From Sphingomonas hankyongi (GTDB taxonomy: Bacteria; Pseudomonadota; Alphaproteobacteria; Sphingomonadales; Sphingomonadaceae): a stretch of 64,000 nucleotides of DNA. Positions 1 to 8,693 of this stretch are shown here, in pieces (position 1 is the first letter of the stretch; the number at the start of each line of letters is the position of its first letter). The notes beneath the pieces were generated by a model. It was not told where the DNA came from, ran no database searches, and saw only the letters and a program-made list of their open reading frames with translations. The translations under genes and the position numbers were made by a program. Where the stretch lies: the NCBI RefSeq assembly GCF_023516575.1, contig NZ_JAMGBE010000004.1, positions 212,086 through 276,085 on the forward strand. Direction: 5' to 3'.

Positions 1-175
1 GAAGCCGGTCGACCAGCTTGTTCCTGACAAGCCAGCCGCTTTGTCCCTCTATGGGCCCGACCTGCACCGAGCGTAACACGGAAGCGACCTGGCTATTCTC
101 TCCGCCTGCGTAGAGCGGGCGCAAGCCACATCCGCAAAGAGCAAGGGCACCGGCGACGATTAAGGAGGCGCGCAT
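1..175 (-). CDS. lptE: LPS-assembly lipoprotein LptE, 3'-truncated by the window edge
   Basis: About 58 N-terminal residues are visible. They begin [20 protein letters not shown], a lipoprotein signal with a Cys lipobox followed by the RPLY motif usual in alphaproteobacterial LptE. LptE is the outer-membrane lipoprotein that plugs the LptD barrel during LPS export. The ATG shares one base with the leuS stop codon (TGATG), so the two genes are translationally coupled, and leuS followed by lptE is the common order in this class. The identification rests on a short segment plus context. Confidence 0.8.
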   Translation of the reverse strand, partial: MRASLIVAGALALCGCGLRPLYAGGENSQVASVLRSVQVGPIEGQSGWLVRNKLVDRL

Positions 176-2694
176 CACGCGACGATATTCACCAGTCGGT
201 CCGGAACGACAATGACCTTCCGCGGGGTCGCGCCTGCCAGCAAGCGCTGCACTTTCTCCGAAGCCAAGGCCAGCTCTTCAGCCGCTGCTCGCTCCAGACC
301 GCGCGGGGCCATCAAGGTATCGCGCAGCTTGCCGTTGACCTGCACCGCGAGCGTTACCTGGTCATCCACCAGCAGCGCGGGGTCGAACGACGGCCAGTCT
401 GCCTCAGCGACGAGGCCGGCCTCGCCCAGATTTGCCCATGCCTCTTCGGCAAGGTGCGGCGCCATCGGCGCGATGAGCTGAATTAGCGTCCTGACCGCCT
501 CAGCGCGCGTCTGCGAGGGCGCGGCCTTCTCGATTGCGCTGACGAGCTCGTAAAGCTGCGCAACCGCCTTGTTGAACTGAAGCCCATCGATGGCCTCACC
601 GACGGCGGCAACAGTCCGGTGAAGCTTGCGACGGAGCGTCTCGTCTTCCCCCTCGCCCCCATTCTCGGCAGTTGCCAGACGCCATACGCGCTGGACGAAA
701 CGCGAAGCGCCCTCGATCCCAGCTTCCGACCATTCGAGATCCCGCTCGGGCGGACTGTCGGACAGCATGAACCAACGCACGGCATCGGCGCCGTACTTGG
801 CGACGATCGGCTCCGGATCGACGGTGTTACGCTTCGACTTGGACATTTTCTCGATCCGGCCCAGCGACACGGGATGGCCGCTTTCGATGTGTATCCAGTC
901 GTCGCCGTCACGGCGAACTTCGTCGGGGCTTAGCCAGCTGCCGTCTCCGGCGCGATAAGTCTCGTGGGTGACCATGCCCTGCGTGAACAGGCCTTTGAAC
1001 GGCTCGGCCATTCCCAGCCGCCCGATCCGCTGCAGCGCTCTCGTCCAGAAGCGCGCGTAGAGAAGGTGAAGGATCGCGTGCTCGACGCCGCCGATATATT
1101 GCGCGACCGGAAGCCATTTCTCCGCTTCTGTCCGATCGAACGGTCGGTCCTTCGGCTGGCTGGCGAAGCGCATGAAATACCAGCTCGAATCCACGAATGT
1201 GTCGAGTGTGTCGGTCTCGCGCGTGGCTGCTTCCCCGCAGGACGGGCAGCTAACGTACTTCCACGTCGGATGACGATCGAGAGGGTTGCCAGGAACGTCG
1301 AAGCTGACGTCCTCTGGAAGTACGACCGGCAGCTGCGCGCTCGGAACGGGGACCGCCCCGCACACGCTGCAATGGATGATCGGGATCGGCGTGCCCCAGT
1401 AACGCTGGCGCGATACCCCCCAGTCGCGAAGACGATAGGCGGTCGTACCCCTGCCCCAACCGGCTTGTTCGGCACGCCGAATGACCTCAGCAGAAGCCTG
1501 GCCGGAGGTTAGCCCATCGAGGAAATCTGAATTTACGGCGACGCCCGGCGCATTCTCGGCCTCGGCGCCGATCGGCTCGGAAGCCTGGTCCGTGCTGGCG
1601 GCGACCACGCGCCGGATCGGGAGCTTGTACTTCTTCGCGAACTCATAGTCCCGCTGGTCGTGGCCGGGCACGCCGAAGATCGCGCCGGTGCCATAATCCA
1701 TCAGGACGAAGTTCGCGATGTAGACCGGTAGCCGCCAATCCGGATTGAAGGGGTGGACCGCCTCAACGGACGTCTGGAAACCCTTCTTTTCGGCCGTTTC
1801 CAGCTCGGCCGCGCTGGTGCCTCCAGCTCGGCATTCCTCCACGAAAGCATGTGCGTCGGCGTCCGCCTCGGCGGCGGCAAGCGCGATCGGATGGCTCGCC
1901 GCCACTGCCACGAATGACGCACCGAAGATCGTATCGGGCCGCGTTGTGAAGACGTCGACTTCTTGCAGGTTGGCGGAAGACCCCGTCAGCCGGAAGCGGA
2001 ATTGCAGGCCCCGGCTCTTCCCGATCCAGTTCTCCTGCATGACCCGTACCTTGTCGGGCCACTGATCGAGGGACTTTAGCCCTTCGAGCAGCTCGTCGGC
2101 GAAGTCGGTGATCCTGAGGAACCATTGTGCGAGCTTGCGGCGCTCGACCGGTGCGCCGGAACGCCAGCCCTTGCCGTCGATGACCTGCTCGTTCGCGAGC
2201 ACGGTCATGTCGACAGGGTCCCAATTGACCTCGCTCTCCTTGCGATAGACCAGTCCGGCCTCGAACAGGTCCAGGAACAGCGCCTGCTCATGCCCGTAAT
2301 AAGCGGGGTCGCAGGTTGCCAGCTCGCGGTCCCAGTCGAGCGCGAAGCCGAGCCGTTTGAGCTGCTCGCGCATCGTCGCGATGTTTGCCCAGGTCCACTC
2401 CCCCGGGTGGACGTTGCGTTCCATTGCCGCATTTTCGGCCGGCATCCCGAATGCGTCCCAACCCATCGGGTGCAGCACTTCATGCCCCTGCATGCGCCGG
2501 TACCGCGCGATCACGTCACCCATCGTGTAGTTGCGGACATGGCCCATGTGGATGCGCCCCGAAGGATAGGGGAACATCTCCAGCACATAGGTCTTGGGCT
2601 TCGCGCTCTCGCTGTCGGCAGCGAAGCTTCGCGCTTCCTCCCAGCGCGCTTGCCAGCGCCGGTCGGCTACGTTCGGGTCGAACCGCCCGGTCAT
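175..2694 (-). CDS. leuS: Leucyl-tRNA synthetase
   Basis: Cytoplasmic class I aminoacyl-tRNA synthetase that charges tRNA-Leu and edits mischarged products. The 839-residue protein has the HIGH-type motif ([11 protein letters not shown], about residues 43-52), a central CP1 editing domain (TTRPDTIFG, then the VPGHDQRD region) and the KMSKS loop ([13 protein letters not shown]). The start chosen is the ATG giving [15 protein letters not shown], because the frame runs 62 codons further upstream only with non-conserved residues that overlap the neighbouring DUF3576 gene. That neighbour ends 10 bases upstream, so leuS probably belongs to a DUF3576-leuS-lptE operon. Confidence 0.97.
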   Translation of the reverse strand: MTGRFDPNVADRRWQARWEEARSFAADSESAKPKTYVLEMFPYPSGRIHMGHVRNYTMGDVIARYRRMQGHEVLHPMGWDAFGMPAENAAMERNVHPGEWTWANIATMREQLKRLGFALDWDRELATCDPAYYGHEQALFLDLFEAGLVYRKESEVNWDPVDMTVLANEQVIDGKGWRSGAPVERRKLAQWFLRITDFADELLEGLKSLDQWPDKVRVMQENWIGKSRGLQFRFRLTGSSANLQEVDVFTTRPDTIFGASFVAVAASHPIALAAAEADADAHAFVEECRAGGTSAAELETAEKKGFQTSVEAVHPFNPDWRLPVYIANFVLMDYGTGAIFGVPGHDQRDYEFAKKYKLPIRRVVAASTDQASEPIGAEAENAPGVAVNSDFLDGLTSGQASAEVIRRAEQAGWGRGTTAYRLRDWGVSRQRYWGTPIPIIHCSVCGAVPVPSAQLPVVLPEDVSFDVPGNPLDRHPTWKYVSCPSCGEAATRETDTLDTFVDSSWYFMRFASQPKDRPFDRTEAEKWLPVAQYIGGVEHAILHLLYARFWTRALQRIGRLGMAEPFKGLFTQGMVTHETYRAGDGSWLSPDEVRRDGDDWIHIESGHPVSLGRIEKMSKSKRNTVDPEPIVAKYGADAVRWFMLSDSPPERDLEWSEAGIEGASRFVQRVWRLATAENGGEGEDETLRRKLHRTVAAVGEAIDGLQFNKAVAQLYELVSAIEKAAPSQTRAEAVRTLIQLIAPMAPHLAEEAWANLGEAGLVAEADWPSFDPALLVDDQVTLAVQVNGKLRDTLMAPRGLERAAAEELALASEKVQRLLAGATPRKVIVVPDRLVNIVA

Positions 2695-2704
2695 GTCAGC
2701 GCAC

Positions 2705-3139
2705 TTAGCCCGGGATAGCAGCGCGGCGAAGGTCGCGGGCGCGGGTGAGGATGATCTCTTCGACCTTCTGGACTGTGGCGGCCTGGACCGGCGCATCGAC
2801 CCACGCGCCATTCTGAAGGATCTGGCGCGATGCAGCGACACGGAGCGCGTCGGCGCGCAAGTCAGCGTCCAGCACGGCAACGGTAAGCTTCACGCGCTCG
2901 GTCGGAACTCGCGGATTCTGGTACCAGTCGGTGATGATAACCCCCGAACTGACGTTCGCCTGAAGAAGCGGCGCGAAGGAAACGGTGTCGATCGCGGCGC
3001 GCCACAGGTAGGAATTGACGCCGATATTCGTCACCCGCGATGGGGCGAGCTGCGTTGGCAGCGAACGATTCTTGGCGCAGCCGGAGCCTGCAACGGCAAC
3101 GACAATCAGTGCAGCGGCAACTTTTTGCAGGCGATTCAT
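2705..3139 (-). CDS. DUF3576 domain lipoprotein
   Basis: A 144-residue predicted envelope protein. The N-terminus ([21 protein letters not shown]) is a lipoprotein-type signal ending in Cys about residue 21. The rest matches the alphaproteobacterial DUF3576 pattern: [14 protein letters not shown] and IITDWY segments near the middle and an RDLRRAA tail. The function of this family is not known. A GAGGAT ribosome site lies just upstream of the ATG. It is the first gene of the minus-strand run leading into leuS and lptE, which suggests an envelope role by association only. Confidence 0.8.
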   Translation of the reverse strand: MNRLQKVAAALIVVAVAGSGCAKNRSLPTQLAPSRVTNIGVNSYLWRAAIDTVSFAPLLQANVSSGVIITDWYQNPRVPTERVKLTVAVLDADLRADALRVAASRQILQNGAWVDAPVQAATVQKVEEIILTRARDLRRAAIPG

Positions 3140-3323
3140 CTACGATCCTCGGCAGAATTTCCGTGTTTGGCCGCGTTATAGATGGTCAAGGCCCTCCCGC
3201 AAGCTGTCCCGTGCCGGGGCGAAGTCGTTGTGATTCGGCAACAGACGCGGACGGAATCGATTCGGGTCATGGAACCTTCAGCTACGGTTGACTATATCGA
3301 CTCGTGAACAGGGAGTTGGTGGA

Positions 3324-4037
3324 TTGCTGAGTCTCGCGCATCGTAGGGAAGCCAAGCTGCTCGCGGCCGTTGCCGCGGCCGGCCTGCTGCTGACCCCTGC
3401 ATTCGCGGCCAGCACCTCCAAGAAGCGGGCGCCGGCAGTCTCGGTGAGCTTCGATCCGATGACCTCCTTCACTCCGGCGAATGCCGATCCGAAGCTGGCT
3501 GCGGCTCTTGGCGACCGTGGCATGTCGCTCACGGATTTCAAGTTCACGCCAGCTCCGGCCAAGGGTCGTCCGTCGCAGGTGCGGGTGGCGATTCGTGCGA
3601 GGACCGCACCGGTCCAGACACAGCTCGCGTCCGTCGACAGCACGGTGGCCGTCAACGCGCTTAACCCGACCAGCTATAATCTGGGCGTGGCCGTCGGCTG
3701 GAAGCGCTTCGCGATATCGGGCGATGTCGGGAAGGTCAGCAACCCGAACAAGGCGATCGGCGATCGCGAGAGCGCTATTGTGGGCGTCAGCTACTCGCTG
3801 AACAAGTTCACGGGCCGGGTTGCGGTCGGTGCAGACCGTCCGACGGGCAACGCATTGCCGGCATTGCGCCACGGCGAGAATTATTCGGTCGACGTCGGCG
3901 GATCCTATTCGCTTTCGAAGCGGATCGCGCTGACTGGCGGAGTCCGGTACAATCGTGAATTGGATCGCGCATCGGCGCTGAACGATGAGCGCCGCGACAG
4001 CCAGGCCGTCTACGTCGGCACGGCGTTCAAGTTCTAA
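3324..4037 (+). CDS. Outer-membrane beta-barrel protein, porin-like
   Basis: Secreted protein of about 237 residues. An RR-containing n-region, a hydrophobic core (KLLAAVAAAGLLLTPAFA) and an AxA cleavage site form the signal peptide. The C-terminal half alternates polar and hydrophobic residues in the manner of beta strands (YNLGVAVGWKRFAISGDVG, YSVDVGGSYSLSKRIALTGG) and ends in Phe (VYVGTAFKF), typical of outer-membrane insertion. I prefer the TTG at 3324 because AGGGAG sits 8 bases upstream. An in-frame TTG at 3288 would add 12 residues. No specific substrate can be inferred. It stands alone, divergent from the DUF3576 gene. Confidence 0.7.
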   Translation: MLSLAHRREAKLLAAVAAAGLLLTPAFAASTSKKRAPAVSVSFDPMTSFTPANADPKLAAALGDRGMSLTDFKFTPAPAKGRPSQVRVAIRARTAPVQTQLASVDSTVAVNALNPTSYNLGVAVGWKRFAISGDVGKVSNPNKAIGDRESAIVGVSYSLNKFTGRVAVGADRPTGNALPALRHGENYSVDVGGSYSLSKRIALTGGVRYNRELDRASALNDERRDSQAVYVGTAFKF

Positions 4038-4045
4038 GCGCCCAC

Positions 4046-4588
4046 TCAATCTTCTAGCCAGGCGTCGATACCAGCCCATCCATGAAACGCGCCCTGCAGC
4101 GGCGCGAATCTTTGCGCGTTCATCCCGCCCATCGCGATGGCGGGAAGGCCTGCTGCTGCAGCGATCGCGACGGCAGCATCGGGTCCGAGCGGTTCGCGCC
4201 CTGGATGAGAACGCGTCGCGAAGACCGGCGAAATGAAAACCAGAGCGGCGCGCTGAGCGCGGGCCCGAATCGCATCTTCGATCGAATGAACCGACTTCGA
4301 AAGGCGAAGCGTCCCTGCCGGCTCAGGGGCATTGTGAATGAAGTCGGCGCCGACTTCGTGGGCCAGCGCGGCATCGCTGCCCAGGCCCAAGGCAAGATCG
4401 CGCTTCCTGCAGCACTCGGCTACTTGCGCTGCAAGCCGCCCGCGAACGGTCTTTTCCGTCGCATAATGACGGAATACGATTCCGGCCTCACCGGCAGGCA
4501 GCCGCTCGATCGCCTCCCATAGCCGATTGCCCATCCGCTCGTCGGTCATCAGCCACAGGCGGGGGAGCATCATCATCTGGCGACCCAT
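4046..4588 (-). CDS. Thiamine phosphate synthase / TenI-family protein
   Basis: A 180-residue TIM-barrel protein of the ThiE/TenI family. Recognisable parts are the N-terminal strand LPRLWLMTDE, GADFIHNAP (family GADGVHLG), FISPVFATRSHPG (the phosphate-binding loop region) and AMGGMN near the C-terminus. ThiE joins the thiazole and pyrimidine halves of thiamine. TenI-like members can instead be hydrolases or isomerases, and this copy is short with altered active-site loops, so the exact activity is uncertain. The ATG at 4588 has AGGGAG 7 bases upstream. The yggS start lies only 28 bases away on the other strand. Confidence 0.72.
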   Translation of the reverse strand: MGRQMMMLPRLWLMTDERMGNRLWEAIERLPAGEAGIVFRHYATEKTVRGRLAAQVAECCRKRDLALGLGSDAALAHEVGADFIHNAPEPAGTLRLSKSVHSIEDAIRARAQRAALVFISPVFATRSHPGREPLGPDAAVAIAAAAGLPAIAMGGMNAQRFAPLQGAFHGWAGIDAWLED

Positions 4589-4616
4589 CATGGCGCTCCC
4601 TATAGCCCAGCCGATG

Positions 4617-5270
4617 ATGAGTGCCGCAGACCGTCTTGCCAGCGTTCGTGGAGATATCGCCGCTGCCGCGAAGCTCGCCGGCCGCGATCCCGCCGGGGTC
4701 GAGCTGGTAGCCGTGAGCAAGTCTCGCGCCAGCGATGAGATCGAGGCCCTCATTGCGGCAGGCCAGCAAGAATTCGGCGAAAGCCGCGTCCAGGAAGCCC
4801 TTACGAAGTGGCCGCCCCTTCTCGCCGCGCATCCTGATGTGCGGCTCCACTGCATCGGGCGCCTCCAGTCGAACAAGGCGGCGGAGGCGGTAAAGCTGTT
4901 TGAGACGATCCATTCGGTCGATCGTTTGTCGCTACTCGATGCGCTCGTTCGCGAGGCGGAAAAAGCGCGCTGCACGCCGCGGGTCTACGTGCAGGTCAAC
5001 ATCGGTGAGGAGGAACAGAAAGGCGGTTGTGCGATCGGCGAGGTCGGAAAGCTGGTAGACGCCGTTCGCAGATCCCCCCTCCCCCTTGCGGGCCTGATGG
5101 CCATACCGCCTCTCGACGTGGAGCCGAGTCCTTATTTCGCACTCCTCGCACAAATCGCCCGGCGTCATGACGTCGAAGGGCTGAGCATTGGAATGTCTGG
5201 AGATTTCAAGGAAGCGGTGATGCTTGGCGCGACTGCTGTCCGCGTCGGAACGGCCCTGTTCGAGGACTGA
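4617..5270 (+). CDS. yggS: YggS family pyridoxal-phosphate homeostasis protein
   Basis: A 217-residue alanine-racemase-fold protein that binds PLP and helps keep B6 vitamers balanced. It has no known catalytic turnover. The PLP lysine is in LVAVSKSRASDEI. Further family markers are FGESRVQEA, LHCIGRLQSNK, the VQVNIGEE strand, GLMAIPP and the phosphate-binding LSIGMSGDFKEA followed by TAVRVGTALFE. In-frame ATGs exist at 4590, 4614 and 4617. I chose 4617 because MSAADRLASVR aligns with the usual N-terminus, although none has a clear ribosome site. It overlaps the following HAD gene by one base (TGATG). Confidence 0.93.
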   Translation: MSAADRLASVRGDIAAAAKLAGRDPAGVELVAVSKSRASDEIEALIAAGQQEFGESRVQEALTKWPPLLAAHPDVRLHCIGRLQSNKAAEAVKLFETIHSVDRLSLLDALVREAEKARCTPRVYVQVNIGEEEQKGGCAIGEVGKLVDAVRRSPLPLAGLMAIPPLDVEPSPYFALLAQIARRHDVEGLSIGMSGDFKEAVMLGATAVRVGTALFED

Positions 5271-5938
5271 TGCGAGCGGTCGACGCGATCATTTTCGATT
5301 TCGACGGCGTGCTCCTCGAAAGCGAATTCGAGGGCAATGCGATGCTCGCCGAGTTGCTTACCGATCTCGGCCATCGCACCAACGTCGCGGAGGCTATAGA
5401 ATATTATGTCGGTCTCAACGGCCCCGAGTTCATCGCAGCGATCGAAGATCGTATCGGGACCGAGCTTCCGGCGGAGTTTCACGAGCGCCGCAGGGAACAG
5501 TCGATTCGCGCGCTGCGGGAAGGCGTCGGGGCCGTGGCCGGCGCCGTCGAGTTCGTGCGCTCGCTGCCACCTACGATTCCCCTCGCCGTCGCCTCGTCCA
5601 GCTCGACTCGCTGGCTGAATGGCCACCTCCGCCATCTCGGACTGACCGATGCTTTCGGTGAGCATGTGTATAGTGGTCGGGAGCATGTGAATCGCGGCAA
5701 GCCCGCTCCGGATCTCTATCTTCATGCGGCCAGTCAGTTGGGCGTCGATATTCGCCGTTCCGTGGTCCTCGAAGATTCCAGGATTGGAGTCACCGGCGCG
5801 CTCGCGTCTGGCGCCTGGGTCATTGGCCTGGCTGCGGGCAAGCATTGCTTCGACGGGCACGCCGAATCGCTTCGGGCGCAAGGAGTCGCCGATGTCGCGC
5901 ACAGCTTCGACGAGGTGCGTGACCTTCTGCGCCTCTAG
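5270..5938 (+). CDS. HAD-superfamily hydrolase, beta-phosphoglucomutase-like
   Basis: A 222-residue HAD phosphatase of the subfamily with an alpha-helical cap. Motif I is AIIFDFDGVLLES (nucleophile and acid/base Asp), motif II is LAVASSSS, the motif III lysine is in NRGKPAPDLYLHAA, and motif IV is VVLEDSRIGVTGA. It hydrolyses or isomerises a small phosphorylated metabolite, but the substrate is not readable from sequence. It is co-translated with yggS (TGATG), which could suggest a link to PLP or another phosphate ester. Its 3' end overlaps the convergent ribA by 4 bases. Confidence 0.88.
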   Translation: MRAVDAIIFDFDGVLLESEFEGNAMLAELLTDLGHRTNVAEAIEYYVGLNGPEFIAAIEDRIGTELPAEFHERRREQSIRALREGVGAVAGAVEFVRSLPPTIPLAVASSSSTRWLNGHLRHLGLTDAFGEHVYSGREHVNRGKPAPDLYLHAASQLGVDIRRSVVLEDSRIGVTGALASGAWVIGLAAGKHCFDGHAESLRAQGVADVAHSFDEVRDLLRL

Positions 5939-6984
5939 GTCAAGTGACCGCTCTTCTTCCGCTTCGTCGCAAGATAATCGGCGTTGTGCGGATTGGTCGG
6001 CATATGGTGTGCAACCCTCTCCACGACCTCGATCCCTGCGTCGCCGAGGCCGCTGACCTTCGAGGGATTGTTGGTGAGCAGTCGCACGCTGCCGATGCCG
6101 AGCGCATGCAGGATCGCGGCCGCATGCGCGTAATCGCGCTCGTCGTCCGGAAAGCCCAGGCGCAAGTTTGCATCCACGGTGTCGAGACCTCGATCCTGGA
6201 GTGCATAGGCGCGCAACTTGTTCGCGAGACCGATCCCGCGACCTTCCTGGCGCAGGTACAGCAGCACCCCGCCGCCTTCGTTCCCAATGATGCGAAGGGC
6301 CTCCTTGAGTTGCGGTCCGCAATCGCACTTGAGTGAGCCGAACACGTCGCCGGTGAGGCACTCGCTGTGGATGCGCACGAGGGGCGGCTTGCCACCGAAG
6401 GCACCGACAATCAGCGCAACATGGTCTTGCCCGTCATCGTCCGCGCGAAAGGCCACGATCTGCGTATCCGGAAGGTCTTCAACCGGCAGCCTTGCGCGCG
6501 ACAGGAGTTGGACGCCTCCACGAGATTCCGTAATTTCTTCGATGGAGACGGATTCCTTGACCTGGCCGGAATCCACGACCCACAGCGCAGGCAGTAGGCC
6601 GGCCAGCCGCGCCAGGGTCAACCCCGCCTTGGCCGCGTCGGCGCAATCGAGCGAAACCGGGTGCAGCGGCCCGATCGGAGCCCGGTCGAGATCGCGCGCC
6701 GGGTCGGCAATCGCCAGGGCGGCTTCGGGGTCCAGCCACTCCGCAGGCTCGATCAAGGCCGGCGCTGCCGGGTCGGCGGCGTCGCGGATGTTGGACAATG
6801 ACAGGGCAGCGGCTCTTTCGCCGCTGATGAGAAGCCGCGCGTGCTTGTGCGGGTCAAGGATTGCCAGGATTTCCGGCGTGGCGGTCTCAACTGCCAGGAT
6901 TGTCACCGGACCCGATCCCGTCAGCCTCAGCGGCCGTCCCGATCGCAAGGTCGCGATCGCGCGCCGGACAGGGCTGTCCGTCAA
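5935..6984 (-). CDS. ribA: GTP cyclohydrolase II with extra N-terminal domain
   Basis: First enzyme of riboflavin synthesis. It opens GTP to 2,5-diamino-6-ribosylamino-pyrimidinone phosphate, formate and pyrophosphate. The 349-residue protein carries an N-terminal region of about 140 residues common in alphaproteobacteria, resembling a degenerate RibB domain, before the RibA core. Core features are RIHSECLTGDVFGSLKCDCG with the three zinc cysteines, LRQEGRGIGL and LTNNPSKV. The start is TTG, overlapping the xth stop (TTGA), with no nearby ATG alternative, so it is coupled to xth. No FMN riboswitch was seen. Confidence 0.93.
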   Translation of the reverse strand: MTDSPVRRAIATLRSGRPLRLTGSGPVTILAVETATPEILAILDPHKHARLLISGERAAALSLSNIRDAADPAAPALIEPAEWLDPEAALAIADPARDLDRAPIGPLHPVSLDCADAAKAGLTLARLAGLLPALWVVDSGQVKESVSIEEITESRGGVQLLSRARLPVEDLPDTQIVAFRADDDGQDHVALIVGAFGGKPPLVRIHSECLTGDVFGSLKCDCGPQLKEALRIIGNEGGGVLLYLRQEGRGIGLANKLRAYALQDRGLDTVDANLRLGFPDDERDYAHAAAILHALGIGSVRLLTNNPSKVSGLGDAGIEVVERVAHHMPTNPHNADYLATKRKKSGHLT

Positions 6985-7775
6985 ACTTCAAGCTCGCAAA
7001 TGAGCGGGACGTGATCGGACGGGCGCTCCCAGCTACGACATGGCTTCAGCACGCGATGGGCGGTCAGCGATCCCGCCAGCTCCGGGGACGCCCACATATG
7101 GTCCAGCCGTCGGCCGCGATCGTTCCTGGTCCAGTCGGGAGACCGATAGCTCCACCAGGTGAAGCAACGCTCGGGCGCGGGGATGAACCTACGTCCGATG
7201 TCGATCCAGTCATGCGCCTGCTGCAGCCGGTCCAGCGCTTCGACTTCGACCGGAGTGTGGCTGACAACATTCAGCAGCGCCTTGTGGCTCCAGACGTCGC
7301 ACTCGAGCGGTGCGACGTTGAAGTCGCCTAAGACGATTGTCGGGTCGCGCAGACCGTCCGACCAGCGCGTCATTCGCTCGATGAAATCCAGTTTCTGGCC
7401 GAATTTCCTGTTCTGCTGACGGTCAGGAATATCGCCGCCGGCCGGCACATAGACGTTTTCGATCCGGATTCCGCATTCCAGGCGAACGCCGATGTGACGC
7501 GCTTCGCCATTGTCCTGCCAGTCGTGCCGCCCCGGCTCCCTCACGGGCACGCGGCTGAGAATGGCGACTCCATGATGCATACGCTGCCCATTGAGCGCCA
7601 TATGCTTGTAGCCGTGACGACGGAACAGGTCGGCGGGGAAGACGCCGTCGACCGCCTTGGTCTCCTGAAGGCACAGGATGTCGGGCTGCTCTTCGACGAT
7701 CAGCCGCTCCACGATGCCGGTTCGGGCGCGGACCGAGTTGATGTTCCAGGAGGCGATTTTCAGCTGTTTGCTCAC
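6981..7775 (-). CDS. xth: Exodeoxyribonuclease III
   Basis: A 264-residue AP endonuclease and 3'-5' exonuclease of the exonuclease-endonuclease-phosphatase fold, acting in base-excision repair. Visible motifs are ASWNINSVRAR, CLQETK (metal-binding Glu), the catalytic VLGDFNVAP, the WWSYR segment and C-terminal SDHVPLICEL with the catalytic Asp-His. The start is GTG in MSKQLKIASWN, with AGGGAT upstream. It is coupled to ribA downstream (TTGA). A strong terminator immediately upstream separates it from lolA, so xth-ribA must have its own promoter. Confidence 0.95.
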   Translation of the reverse strand: MSKQLKIASWNINSVRARTGIVERLIVEEQPDILCLQETKAVDGVFPADLFRRHGYKHMALNGQRMHHGVAILSRVPVREPGRHDWQDNGEARHIGVRLECGIRIENVYVPAGGDIPDRQQNRKFGQKLDFIERMTRWSDGLRDPTIVLGDFNVAPLECDVWSHKALLNVVSHTPVEVEALDRLQQAHDWIDIGRRFIPAPERCFTWWSYRSPDWTRNDRGRRLDHMWASPELAGSLTAHRVLKPCRSWERPSDHVPLICELEV

Positions 7776-7806
7776 GCACGATCCCTAGCCTGACGGACCG
7801 AAATGT

Positions 7807-7843
7807 AAAAAGGCCCCCGCTCCGGGGGCGTGGAGCGAGGGCC
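7807..7843 (-). terminator. Rho-independent terminator after lolA / the candidate RNA
   Basis: On the minus strand a 12-bp stem (GGCCCTCGCTCC with GGAGCGGGGGCC, one GU pair) and an 8-base loop are followed directly by TTTTT. It works in one direction only, since no T-run follows on the plus strand. Confidence 0.9.
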
Positions 7844-7975
7844 GACCAAGCGTTCGTCACGCAAGGGATCCTGCAGCCCGGGTAACAGGGGGAAACCCCA
7901 AGCAAATGCAGAATCGGTTTTCTCTCTACGCGCCCCTGTCTGACGCCGGGATGAACAAGTCCCGAATTGCAACGG
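7807..7975 (-). ncRNA. Candidate structured small RNA between lolA and xth
   Basis: No reading frame fits this 200-base gap. The minus-strand sequence can pair ACAGGGG with CCCCTGT and CCCGG with CCGGG around an asymmetric internal loop, closing an AU-rich single-stranded region. It ends at a perfect intrinsic terminator. The length (about 165-170 nt), long rod-like pairing and own terminator resemble a 6S-type or other stable RNA. It could also be only the structured 3' untranslated region of lolA. The 5' end is a guess, because no convincing promoter could be placed in the end of lolA. Confidence 0.4.
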
Positions 7976-7978
7976 ACT

Positions 7979-8587
7979 TTATCGCCGCTTCTTCGGCTCG
8001 GCATAAGTGAAGGCGCTGTCGGGCACGGCGACATTATAGCGCACGTTAGACAACCGCACGGTCGTGCGCTTGTTCTGTGCATCGATCGCCGTCCACCCGT
8101 GTAGCTGGAGTCCGCCCGGTGCGCTCGGGCTCCGCACGAACGCCAGTAAGAGCGAGCCATATTGGGCAGGATCGCGGGCCTTGATCACAACCACCCTGGG
8201 GTCGTTGCCCGGCACGACCTGCGCCCGGCCCCTCAGGTTGGGTGAGCCGGAAAGCAGAACGCCGAGCGGCGTGCGGCTGAGCGGCCAGCTCGATTTCTGG
8301 CCAACCTGATAGTCCAGGTAGCTGAGCGTCTTGCCGTTGGCGACCAGCAGCAGGTCCCCGCTGCCATATTCGAAGCGGACGCGACCCGGCCGCTTCATCT
8401 GGATCTTGCCCGCAGCGGCGCGCCCGCGCTGATCGGTCTGGACGAAGTTGGCCGTCATGGTCTGCACGGCCGAGATGTGCGCGGCAAGCTTGGCGAGGTC
8501 CGCGGACTCTGCCGCCGGCGCCGGCGCTGCGGCGGCAATCACTGCCACTGCGAAAGTGGCGCGCGCGAACGAACTTGAGAAACTCAT
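7979..8587 (-). CDS. lolA: Outer-membrane lipoprotein carrier protein LolA
   Basis: Periplasmic chaperone that ferries lipoproteins from LolCDE to the outer membrane. The 202-residue precursor has a signal peptide ending about residue 26 (AAAAPAPAAES). Family features are the SAVQTMTANFVQTDQ start of the mature domain, GKIQMKRPGRVRFEY, DLLLVANGKTLSYLD, and a C-terminal LSNVRYNVAVPDSAFTY. xth-lolA-ftsK is a common order in Sphingomonadales. The gene ends just before the candidate small RNA and terminator. Confidence 0.92.
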   Translation of the reverse strand: MSFSSSFARATFAVAVIAAAAPAPAAESADLAKLAAHISAVQTMTANFVQTDQRGRAAAGKIQMKRPGRVRFEYGSGDLLLVANGKTLSYLDYQVGQKSSWPLSRTPLGVLLSGSPNLRGRAQVVPGNDPRVVVIKARDPAQYGSLLLAFVRSPSAPGGLQLHGWTAIDAQNKRTTVRLSNVRYNVAVPDSAFTYAEPKKRR

Positions 8588-8693
8588 TCGAATACTCCTG
8601 GGATTTTGCCCGCCGCTATGGCCTTGGTGCTTTGAATGCGCTCTTAACTCGCCGGTTCCGTAACGTTCAGGCGGGCACGGTGGCGCGAACCGG

